Origin: Desulfovibrio sp.
GTDB taxonomy: Bacteria; Desulfobacterota; Desulfovibrionia; Desulfovibrionales; Desulfovibrionaceae
Length of the DNA: 9,159 nt
NCBI GenBank assembly: GCA_022837365.1
Contig: JALHHV010000120.1
Coordinates: forward strand, 1 to 9,159
Direction: 5' to 3'
Positions 1 through 6,280 of this stretch are shown piece after piece. The notes under the pieces are model-generated. The model worked only from the letters and a program-made list of their open reading frames with translations. It did not search any database and was not told the origin of the DNA. Within the stretch, counting starts at the first letter, position 1, and each line of letters opens with the position of its first letter. Both the position numbers and the translations under genes were made by a program.

Positions 1-14
1 CAACCGCTTTTTTC
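1..14 (+). terminator. possible 3' half of an intrinsic terminator from an upstream gene
   Basis: The window opens with CAACCGC followed by six T, which looks like the descending arm and T-tract of a Rho-independent terminator. The matching GCGGTTG arm would lie left of the window, so this cannot be confirmed. A small hairpin CCTCG (20-24)/CGAGG (33-37) and a perfect 9-base tandem repeat GGACCCCGT (36-44 and 45-53) follow. Read on the minus strand, the same stretch is an A-rich leader with GAGG, so it could instead be the 5' leader of a divergent gene. Confidence 0.3.
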
Positions 15-137
15 GTTTTCCTCGTTTTTTCCCGAGGACCCCGTGGACCCCGTCGAAGGAATCCGGAAAGCGGCAACCTGTTGATCCGGCTGAAAGAGCA
101 AGCCGCGTCGGACGCTGTCCGTTGCGGCGAAGGGGGT

Positions 138-166
138 ATTTAGGGCATCAGGCGGGCAGGTGTCAA
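138..166 (-). promoter_or_regulatory. weak candidate divergent promoter
   Basis: On the minus strand a perfect TTGACA (166-161) is followed after 18 bases by TAAATA (142-137), a poor -10 match. It would drive a gene leaving the window on the left. The -35 overlaps a small GTGT/ACAC palindrome (160-169). An inverted repeat CGGGCAG (153-159)/CTGCCCG (182-188) surrounds this area. No coding region for such a gene is visible here. Confidence 0.2.
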
Positions 167-206
167 CACGGTTTTTGAGCGCTGCCCGAAATTATCCATC
201 AACAAT

Positions 207-236
207 GTGATTTATCACGGATTAATTATGTACAAT
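207..236 (+). promoter_or_regulatory. candidate promoter and operator of the TPR gene
   Basis: An AT-rich island in GC-rich surroundings contains TACAAT (231-236), a good -10 hexamer. There is no good -35 at 16-18 bases. Where the -35 should lie sits the palindrome GTGAT-TT-ATCAC (207-218). A strong -10, absent -35 and overlapping palindrome suggest a promoter that depends on an activator or is controlled by a palindrome-binding regulator. The half-sites resemble those of CRP/FNR-type proteins, but the spacing is shorter than the standard CRP site, so the regulator is not assigned. The start point would be near 243, giving a leader of about 140 bases. The rest of 1-381 shows no gene. Confidence 0.4.
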
Positions 237-381
237 CGGCACCGCAATTGTCCCCTTTCCGCCCCGCCTCTTGCCGGAAGCGCCTCGCACGGGTAACACT
301 GCCCACCTGACCGGGCCGCGCGGACCGCCTGTCCTACCGCCCCCGTCCGCACACTTTTCCTACATTATGAACGGAGCATCC

Positions 382-1029
382 ATGTCGCAGACACACCGGG
401 CGCAAGGCCGCCAGCAGCAGGACGGCGCGTACGTCCGCAAGTCCACCATGTACATGGCCGTGGCCGTGGCGCTGATCGTCGGCGCGTTCCTTGGCGTGCA
501 GGCGGCGAGCATGTATTCGCCCGCGCCCGCGCAGGAAAAGCGCGCCGTGTCCGCCCCCAGCCAGCAGGCCCAGAACGGCGCGGCCAGCCAGATATCGCCC
601 GAGATCATGGGGCGCATCCTGGAAATGGAGCAGGCCGTATTGAAGGACCCCAGCGACGTGGCCGCGTGGACCAAGCTGGGGCACCTGTACTTCGACACCG
701 ACCAGCCCAAGAAGGCCATCCCTGCCTACGAGAAGTCGCTGGCGCTCAAGCCCAATGACCCCGACGTGCTGACCGACCTTGGCGTGATGTACCGCGAGGA
801 CCACCAGCACGACCGCGCCCTGGCCACCTTCGAGAAGGCCATCGCCATCAATCCCAAGCACCAGATCGCCCGCTTCAACAAGGGCATCGTGCTGTACTTC
901 GACCTGGAGCGGAAGGACGAGGGCATGAAGGCGTGGCGCGAACTGCTGGCCATCAATCCCGACGCCAAGGCCCCCAACGGCCAGCCGCTGAAGGAAATGA
1001 TGCAGTCGCTGCAACAGCAGAGCAAGTAG
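382..1029 (+). CDS. membrane-anchored TPR-repeat protein
   Basis: A 215-residue protein. The start at 382 is preferred over the in-frame ATG at 367 because GGAG at 373-376 sits five bases before it. Residues 1-21 are polar and basic, 22-41 form one hydrophobic segment (signal anchor), 46-72 are a Pro/Ala/Gln-rich linker, and 92-195 hold three consecutive tetratricopeptide units with canonical spacing (W96..LG..Y, A112..Y116; LG134..Y137, A146..F150; the third at 160-195). The tail is Gln-rich. TPR units are protein-binding scaffolds, so this is probably a periplasm-facing adaptor or assembly factor. The TPR-after-anchor layout recalls the C-terminal half of CcmH/NrfG-type factors, but no other cytochrome biogenesis gene is present, so no pathway is assigned. 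It has its own promoter and terminator and lies just upstream of the large sensor gene. The TPR call is firm; the function is unknown. Confidence 0.88.
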   Translation: MSQTHRAQGRQQQDGAYVRKSTMYMAVAVALIVGAFLGVQAASMYSPAPAQEKRAVSAPSQQAQNGAASQISPEIMGRILEMEQAVLKDPSDVAAWTKLGHLYFDTDQPKKAIPAYEKSLALKPNDPDVLTDLGVMYREDHQHDRALATFEKAIAINPKHQIARFNKGIVLYFDLERKDEGMKAWRELLAINPDAKAPNGQPLKEMMQSLQQQSK

Positions 1030-1065
1030 GACGGGACCCCCGTCACACCGTTACACCGTGCGGAT

Positions 1066-1098
1066 GCGCGCGGCGGTCACGTGCCGTCGCGCGCTTTT
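1066..1098 (+). terminator. Rho-independent terminator of the TPR gene
   Basis: An 11-pair stem (GCGCGCGGCGG at 1066-1076 with CCGTCGCGCGC at 1084-1094, one G-U pair) has a 7-base loop and is followed at once by TTTT (1095-1098). It lies 37 bases after the stop codon and separates the TPR gene from the sensor gene. Confidence 0.8.
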
Positions 1099-1206
1099 CG
1101 CTTGCGGCCGGATACGCGTGACGGGGCACGATCACTGAAATTCCCGCGCGGCCTCGCCCGCCGTTCCGGACCTTGATTTCCACTCGCCCCCCATGCCGAA
1201 GTGCGC

Positions 1207-1212
1207 TATGGT
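1207..1212 (+). promoter_or_regulatory. weak candidate -10 of the sensor gene
   Basis: The sequence GCTATGGT carries a -10-like TATGGT. A TTGATT at 1173-1178 is too far upstream (28 bases) to be its -35. If used, transcription would start near 1219. That would exclude the ATG at 1193 and favour the start at 1289. Nothing else is seen between the terminator and the gene. Confidence 0.2.
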
Positions 1213-1288
1213 CCGACGGGGCGCGGCCCTGGCGCCGCGCCGCGCACGGTCAACACGCAACCCGCGCGCCCCGCGCGCCCACGGAACC

Positions 1289-4200
1289 ATGCCGCACGCC
1301 CCGACCATCGCTTCGGCCCGCCGCTCGCCCCGCGTCCCCGCGCCCCGCGTCCCGTTATCCCGCCCGCATTTCTCCGGCCACCGCGCCAGCCTGCCCCGCG
1401 TGGCCGCCTGGCTGCTGCTGGCCTGCTGCCTTGCGGCATGGCCGGTCACGTCCACGCTGGCCGCCACGGCCGCGCCCGGCGCCAACCAGTCCGGCACCAG
1501 CCAGACCAGTGCCGCGCCCGCGTCCTCCAACGCCACCCGCGCGCTGGACACCTCGTCCCTGCTGGCCACCCAGCCGCTGGCCCCGTTCATCGAATTCCTG
1601 GTGGACCCCACCGGCGCGCTCAGCGTGGACGAACTGCTCTCGCCCTCGCATCAGGCCGGGTTCACCCCGCTGGGCAACGGCCTGCCCTTGTTCCGCTCCG
1701 GCTCCACCTGGCTGCGCCTGACCCTGGCCCCCCGCCCCGCCGACGGACAGAACCGCCAGTTGCTGCTGGACCTGGGCCGCGACCTGCCCGGCCGCGCCAC
1801 GCTGTTCCTGGCCAAACGCAACCAGCCCGGCGAACCCAACGAATGGCAGCCGCAAGACCCCGAGGGCGGCAACGTGTTCACCCTGCCCGACCCCGTGGGC
1901 AAGCCCGTGCCGGTGTACGTGAAGCTGGACGGCGTGCCGGGTCCGTGGTTCGCGCCCATGCTGCGCACCCCCCAGAACGCGGCCGCCAACAACGACGCCC
2001 TGGCCCGCCCCCTGGTGGTGGGGGCGCTGGTGGCCGTGCTGGCCCTGTGCCTGCTGCGCGGCGTTTTCGAGCGGGGCGAATGGCGGCTGTGGACCAGCCT
2101 GTTCGCCGCCGCCGTGCTGATCCAGGCCGTGGCCGGGCAGCCGCCCACGCCCGCCGGATACGTGCCGCTGCGCGGGCTGCCCGGCGTTCTGGCGCCCGGC
2201 CTGGCCCTGATGCTGCTGCCCCACGTGGGACGGCACCTGCTGCGCACCCGCGACGAGGCGCCCAACGCGGACATGCAACTGCGCGTGGTCTCGCTGGCCG
2301 GGGCCGTGCTGGCCCTGCTGCCGCTGGTGCCGGGCATGGCCTGGGCCTCGCGCCTGCTGGCGCTGTGGCCGCTGCTGCTGGTGCTGGTGCTGCCCGCCGC
2401 CCTGGCCTGCAAGTTCCGCAAGCTGCCCGGTTCGCGCCGGTTCCTCACCGGGTGCCTGGCCGCGCTGGCCGGGGCCGGGGTGGGCGTCGCGGGGCTGGCG
2501 TCTCCGGCGCCCGCCGTGTGGCTTTCCACGGCCCCGCTGTGGGGCCTGGCCCTGCTGGCCCTGCTGGTGGCGGGCACCGGCACCCCGCGCCCGGCCGAGG
2601 CCGAGGGCACCCTGACCGGCGGGCGCGGCTACCGCGTGCGCAAAAGCCCGGCGGCGGAGCGCCCCGACCTGGACGACCCTCTGGCCGACGAGCCCGCCTT
2701 GCGCCTGATCTCGCCCGAGGAACTGCGCGGCGGGGTGGCCCCGTCCCCCCGCACGCCAGCCATGCCGAACGAATCCGCAGACGAGGCCACAAACGAATCC
2801 GCAGACGAGCCCGCCTTCATGGGCAACAGCGGCGGTCCCGCACCCGAGGAACCGCTGGAACTTTCCCTTGGCGACGTAGTGCCCGAACTGGGCGATGCCC
2901 CCGCGCCGCGCGGTTCGCGCCGCCTTGCCCGCGCCGCCGCCGCGGCGGAGTCCGCCGGTTTCGCCACCGGCTTCGGGCCGGACGGGGACGGCATGCCCCC
3001 CGATGCGGCCTTCGACCCGCTGGCCCTGGCCCGCATGGAAGAAGCCCTGCTGGCGCCCATCGACGCCATGTTGCAGGAACTGGACGGCCTGGAGAACTGC
3101 GCGCTGCCCCCGGCCGCCCGCAGCCACGCCGAGGCCGTGGCCGCCACCGGACGCCGGTTGGCGTCCATCGCCGGGGACCTGGGCCGGGTGGCCGCGCCGC
3201 AGCGCACCGCGCCGCGCCGGGCCGTGTTCGACCTGCAACGCATGCTGCGCGACGCCCACGACGCCGTGGCCGACCGCGCGGAACGCAAGGGCCTGGCCAT
3301 CTCGTGGTTCATGGCCCCCCATCTTTCGCAATTGTACGAAGGCGATGCCGGGCAACTCGGCGAACTGCTGCGCCTGCTGGCGGAAAGCTCGGTGCGGTCC
3401 ACGGACAAGGGCTCGGTGCACATGTCGGTGCGCCGCGTGCCCGACAGCACCGACCCCGGCCACCTGCTGTTCACCGTCAGCGATTCCGGCGCGGGCGCGC
3501 CGCCGCACAAGCGCAGCGTCAGCGCGCTGGCCCGCGCCTGGGAGATGGCCGACGCCGCCGGGGGCACCCTGACCGTGGAAAGCGGCCGGGGCCAGGGCAC
3601 CACCATTTCGTTCACCGCGCGGCTGGTGGCCCTTTCGGGCGACGCCACCGCGCCGCGCCCCTTCGTGGGCGTGGACCTGACCGACGACCTGCGCGTGGCC
3701 CGTCCCGCGCCCGACGCCGTCACGGCGGCGGACCACCTGCACCTGGGGCCGGTGGTGCCGCGCCGCCCGTTGCAGGTCATCGTGGCCGACGACGTGCCCA
3801 GCAACCGCCAATTGCTGGCCTTCTTCCTGGAAGGGCTGCCGCATGCGCCACTGGAGGCGCGCGGCGCCACCGAGGCGGGCATCCTGTACCGGCGCGCGCC
3901 CTCCGGCCTCGTCATCATGGACGGCGACATGCCCGAGGACGACATCGTGGCGGCCGTGGCCTCCATCCGCGGCTTCGAGCAGGAGCACGACCTGGCCCCG
4001 GTGCCAGTGCTGGCGCTGGTGGCGAACGAGGCCCAGGCCGAGCGCATGCTGGCCGCCGGGTGCACCGAGACGCTGGAAAAGCCCCTGACCCGCAGCGGCC
4101 TGCGCGCCGCCGTGGAACGGCTGGCCCCGCCCCATGCCGAGCCGGAGCCGCTACAGCCCACATACGCGGGATACGGCCCTGCCGCTGTCGCCATGCCGTA

Positions 4201-5569
4201 CGAGGACATGGACGACGCCCACGCCGCGCCGCCGGACTTCGCGGAACTGCCCGACCTGTTCCTGGCTGGCGCGGAAGGCGGCGCGCTGCCGGAACTGCCC
4301 GACGAGGCCGACGCCAGGGCCGAAGCGGGCGGGGCGTTGGATCCATCGGAGCCGGTAGTGGGCGAACCCACCGCCTGGCACCCGTGGGACCGCCCCCTGG
4401 AGGGCGAGCCGGAACAGCCCCCCGCCGATTTGCCCGGACTCGACCTGCCCGATGGCCCGGACGGGGCGGACGGCGCGGCAATGCACGACGCCACCGGCCA
4501 TGGCGATCCCGGCGGGGAACCCGACGCGGTGGACGACGCGATCGAGGAATTGCCCGACCTGTTCGGCGCGGACATCTTTGCCGTGCCGCACGCCGACCCC
4601 GCCGCCCACGGTGAATCCCCGTCATCCGTCGCCGCACCGGCGGCCGGGGCCTCGCATGGGGGCGGACCGCTGCCCGAAGGCGGGTCGCTTCTGGACCTCA
4701 TCGTCACCGACGCAGCGGATTTCGAGTCCGCCGGTGATGGCGGCGATGCCACGGCTCCGTCCCTTGCCGCGCCGGACGCCCCGGCGGACGCCGCGATGGC
4801 GGCTCCGATCATCGCCGCTGCCCCGGCCTGGGGCGACGATTTCGAGGAGTCGGTGGGCGAGCCCATGCCCGTGGCATCCACCGCTCCCCCGCAGGCAACT
4901 CCCGACGGCGCCACCGCCACGACCCGAGAGGATGCAGCCGCCGTGGCGCGCAAGCCCTCCACCGCCGACGGCGGCGAATGGGTGGGCGAGCCCATGCCCA
5001 TGGAGCCGCACCGGGCCTCCACGCACGCTGGTCCCAGCGCTTCGTCCTCCTACGGGGCGGCGGCGCGGCTGGAGCGCTGGGAACGCGCCCAGCGCGCCCA
5101 GCAGCAAGGCCAGCGCGCCGTGCCGCAGCCCCCCGCGACGGAGCGCACGCCGGAGGGAAATCAGGACAGGCACCAGCCGCAAGCGCACGATCCCAGGCCC
5201 ATCCGCGACCTGTCGGCCGAAGTGCGCCCCGGCTACCGGCCCAAGCAGCCCGTCCAGCCTGCCGCGCCCGCCCCGGCCGCACAGGCCGCGCCTGCCACGG
5301 CAGCCGCCACGGTAGCCGCCACGGCAGCCACCGGCCCAGGCTGCGCAGCCCCTGCCCCCCCAGATGCAGTACACCAGGCCCCAGCCAGGCCAGACGCCGC
5401 CCCGCCCCGCGCAGGAACAGGCCCCGCACGGCCAATCGTACGCCGCATCATACGCGCAGTCCGCCACGCCTCCCCCGGCAGCCCCCGCCAAGAGCTTTGC
5501 CGAGCGCATCGCGGAACGCATCGCCGTCCACCTCGGGCGCAACGCGGACCGCGCCAAGACGCCGGATGA
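1289..5569 (+). CDS. 7TMR-DISM hybrid sensor pseudokinase (main frame; gene continues to 5990 after a frameshift)
   Basis: A transmembrane sensor with hybrid-kinase layout. Residues from the start at 1289: signal peptide with hydrophobic core 38-58; periplasmic 7TMR-DISMED2 domain ~95-225 (WLRLTL and LLLDLG segments typical of the family); seven hydrophobic helices ~240-433 (7TMR-DISM_7TM); acidic linker 434-575; HisKA-like helix ~580-640; HATPase-like ~646-780; receiver 828-949; then a Pro/Ala/Asp-rich tail. The HisKA H-box reads LARMEEALLAPIDAML, with Glu585 at the His position. The N-box Asn is Ser700. DSGAG (732-736) is kept, but the ATP-lid segment after it is missing. The receiver has D834/D835, acceptor D878 and K931, but Val911 at the switch Thr. 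Kinase activity is therefore unlikely. The start is uncertain: 1289 has a weak GGAA; 1193 adds 32 Arg-rich residues with no ribosome site. In-frame meaning ends between 5316 and 5361; the remaining codons to 5569 look out of frame. Confidence 0.85.
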   Translation: MPHAPTIASARRSPRVPAPRVPLSRPHFSGHRASLPRVAAWLLLACCLAAWPVTSTLAATAAPGANQSGTSQTSAAPASSNATRALDTSSLLATQPLAPFIEFLVDPTGALSVDELLSPSHQAGFTPLGNGLPLFRSGSTWLRLTLAPRPADGQNRQLLLDLGRDLPGRATLFLAKRNQPGEPNEWQPQDPEGGNVFTLPDPVGKPVPVYVKLDGVPGPWFAPMLRTPQNAAANNDALARPLVVGALVAVLALCLLRGVFERGEWRLWTSLFAAAVLIQAVAGQPPTPAGYVPLRGLPGVLAPGLALMLLPHVGRHLLRTRDEAPNADMQLRVVSLAGAVLALLPLVPGMAWASRLLALWPLLLVLVLPAALACKFRKLPGSRRFLTGCLAALAGAGVGVAGLASPAPAVWLSTAPLWGLALLALLVAGTGTPRPAEAEGTLTGGRGYRVRKSPAAERPDLDDPLADEPALRLISPEELRGGVAPSPRTPAMPNESADEATNESADEPAFMGNSGGPAPEEPLELSLGDVVPELGDAPAPRGSRRLARAAAAAESAGFATGFGPDGDGMPPDAAFDPLALARMEEALLAPIDAMLQELDGLENCALPPAARSHAEAVAATGRRLASIAGDLGRVAAPQRTAPRRAVFDLQRMLRDAHDAVADRAERKGLAISWFMAPHLSQLYEGDAGQLGELLRLLAESSVRSTDKGSVHMSVRRVPDSTDPGHLLFTVSDSGAGAPPHKRSVSALARAWEMADAAGGTLTVESGRGQGTTISFTARLVALSGDATAPRPFVGVDLTDDLRVARPAPDAVTAADHLHLGPVVPRRPLQVIVADDVPSNRQLLAFFLEGLPHAPLEARGATEAGILYRRAPSGLVIMDGDMPEDDIVAAVASIRGFEQEHDLAPVPVLALVANEAQAERMLAAGCTETLEKPLTRSGLRAAVERLAPPHAEPEPLQPTYAGYGPAAVAMPYEDMDDAHAAPPDFAELPDLFLAGAEGGALPELPDEADARAEAGGALDPSEPVVGEPTAWHPWDRPLEGEPEQPPADLPGLDLPDGPDGADGAAMHDATGHGDPGGEPDAVDDAIEELPDLFGADIFAVPHADPAAHGESPSSVAAPAAGASHGGGPLPEGGSLLDLIVTDAADFESAGDGGDATAPSLAAPDAPADAAMAAPIIAAAPAWGDDFEESVGEPMPVASTAPPQATPDGATATTREDAAAVARKPSTADGGEWVGEPMPMEPHRASTHAGPSASSSYGAAARLERWERAQRAQQQGQRAVPQPPATERTPEGNQDRHQPQAHDPRPIRDLSAEVRPGYRPKQPVQPAAPAPAAQAAPATAAATVAATAATGPGCAAPAPPDAVHQAPARPDAAPPRAGTGPARPIVRRIIRAVRHASPGSPRQELCRAHRGTHRRPPRAQRGPRQDAG
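2768..2809 (+). repeat. in-frame direct repeat in the cytoplasmic linker
   Basis: The 18-base unit AACGAATCCGCAGACGAG occurs at 2768-2785 and 2792-2809 (period 24). It duplicates the peptide NESADE between the seventh membrane helix and the HisKA-like region. Period and frame are multiples of three, so gain or loss of a unit would change linker length only. Confidence 0.9.
4244..4999 (+). repeat. recurring short peptide motifs in the low-complexity tail
   Basis: Two motif types recur in the disordered-looking tail of the sensor. ELPDLF occurs at 4244-4261 and 4547-4564 (residues 986 and 1087). VGEP occurs at 4358, 4853 and 4982 (residues 1024, 1189, 1232). The last two copies share the 19-base sequence GGTGGGCGAGCCCATGCCC (4852-4870 and 4981-4999), encoding VGEPMP. 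The surrounding Ala/Pro/Asp sequence is not conserved between copies, which suggests the motifs are either selected binding sites or recent internal duplications. Confidence 0.75.
5294..5329 (+). repeat. three tandem 12-base repeats beside the frameshift
   Basis: GCCACGGCAGCC, GCCACGGTAGCC and GCCACGGCAGCC lie head to tail at 5294-5305, 5306-5317 and 5318-5329, encoding ATAA-ATVA-ATAA in the main frame. The middle copy creates a TAG (5313-5315) in the frame that is used downstream, so the change of frame must lie after it. Confidence 0.9.
5316..5361 (+). other. apparent frameshift inside the sensor gene (main frame to +1)
   Basis: Sensible protein sequence runs in the main frame through the 12-base repeats and in the +1 frame from about 5340 onward. 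The +1 frame is closed upstream by TAG at 5313-5315. Removing one base joins the halves: either in the GGCCC at 5333-5337, giving ATAQAAQPLPPQMQ, or in the run of seven C at 5355-5361, giving AAPAPQMQ. The restored product would be about 1566 residues. A sequencing or assembly error in GC-rich repeats, a true mutation, or slippage on the C7 run are all possible. Confidence 0.75.
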
Positions 5570-5990
5570 CGATACGACGCGGCGTGCCCCGGCCCAACCT
5601 GCACGGGACGACCGCGCGGGACGGACCGCCACCGCCCCCGCCCGCCCCGTCCCGCCGCAACGGCCCGAACCGCACGGCCACATGGGCGACGACATCGAGC
5701 CGTTCATCCCCGGCCTGCTGGAAACCCTGGACGCGGCGCTGGACGACGCCCGGCGCGGCCGGTCCGACGGCAGCACCTTTGCCGTGCAGGAAGCGGCGGC
5801 GCGCATCGCGGGCAAGGCGGAGAGCTTCGGCCTGCGGGTGCTGGAACGCATCGCCCGCTGCGTGGAGCGGGCCGCCACCGCCGACGACATGGAGGCCGTG
5901 CGCGACCTGCTGCCCGAACTGGAGGCCGCCGTGGAACGCAACCGCATCGCCCTGGCCCCGCGCGGCGGGCACGGCGGGCGGCGTTCCTGA
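5364..5990 (+). CDS. C-terminal part of the sensor: linker and degenerate HPt-like domain
   Basis: This frame continues the sensor protein. The first part is a Pro/Gln/Ala-rich linker with an amphipathic helix (KSFAERIAERIAVHLGR). From 5691 to about 5960 is a helical domain resembling histidine phosphotransfer domains that end hybrid kinases. The line AARIAGKAESFGL matches the usual AHxLKGSAxxLGA, but Ala (5799-5801) takes the place of the phosphorylated His, so it probably cannot carry phosphate. It ends in a Gly/Arg tail. The ATG at 5364 has no ribosome site before it, only a run of C, so independent translation looks unlikely; it is best read as the end of the upstream gene after a frameshift. 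The HPt assignment rests on position in the protein and the helix pattern, and is moderate. Confidence 0.65.
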   Translation: MQYTRPQPGQTPPRPAQEQAPHGQSYAASYAQSATPPPAAPAKSFAERIAERIAVHLGRNADRAKTPDDDTTRRAPAQPARDDRAGRTATAPARPVPPQRPEPHGHMGDDIEPFIPGLLETLDAALDDARRGRSDGSTFAVQEAAARIAGKAESFGLRVLERIARCVERAATADDMEAVRDLLPELEAAVERNRIALAPRGGHGGRRS

Positions 5991-6042
5991 GCCCGGCCCC
6001 CCGTTCCGGCCCCCGTTCGGAACCGACCCGGCACAGGGCATC

Positions 6043-6067
6043 GCCCCGGCCGCCCATGGACCGGGGC
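6043..6067 (+). terminator. weak candidate terminator after the sensor gene
   Basis: A perfect 7-pair stem GCCCCGG (6043-6049)/CCGGGGC (6061-6067) with an 11-base loop is followed by TATTGCATT, which is only partly T-rich. A smaller hairpin GTTCCG (6003-6008)/CGGAAC (6018-6023) precedes it. Either could end transcription of the sensor gene; neither has a proper T-tract. Confidence 0.35.
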
Positions 6068-6186
6068 TATTGCATTGCCTCCGGGTTCCCTGCTTCCGCC
6101 GGATATTCCCCCAGCGGCATGGGGTGCGGAACACCCCGGAATACCATGCAATCCCCCATCGGTTGCGCATGCATCCCACACCGGCG

Positions 6187-6215
6187 TTGACACCGTCCGG
6201 GAGTGGAGTTAGCCT
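6187..6215 (+). promoter_or_regulatory. sigma70-type promoter of the TetR gene
   Basis: A perfect TTGACA (6187-6192) is followed after 17 bases by TAGCCT (6210-6215), which keeps the key T, A and final T of a -10. The start point would be near 6222, directly before the palindromic operator. Confidence 0.6.
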
Positions 6216-6225
6216 TCTCTCGTTT

Positions 6226-6237
6226 GAGTGTTCACTC
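6226..6237 (+). promoter_or_regulatory. palindromic operator, probable TetR autoregulatory site
   Basis: GAGTG-TT-CACTC is a perfect inverted repeat just downstream of the predicted transcription start and 43 bases before the TetR start codon. TGA-rich palindromes of this type centred on a TT are common targets of TetR/AcrR-family repressors. The position would block transcription when bound. An extra GAGTG half-site (6201-6205) lies between the -35 and -10. Confidence 0.6.
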
Positions 6238-6280
6238 CTCGCTTCTGCCGTATCGCGGCAGACACTGAAAGGATTCCGAC

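Noticed and set aside
1193..1288. Upstream ATG at 1193 as start of the sensor gene
   Set aside because: The added 32 residues are Arg-rich and look non-coding, no ribosome site precedes it, and a possible -10 lies downstream of it. It cannot be fully excluded because 1289 also has only a weak site.
1355..4135. A very long open frame on the minus strand opposite the sensor gene
   Set aside because: It gives Gly/Gln/His/Arg-rich sequence without domains, as expected for the complement of a GC-rich coding region; the + strand shows recognisable domains throughout.
1201..4614. A third long + strand frame overlapping the sensor gene
   Set aside because: The product is a monotonous Arg/Pro/Gly/Ala sequence with no motif, a by-product of high GC at third codon positions.
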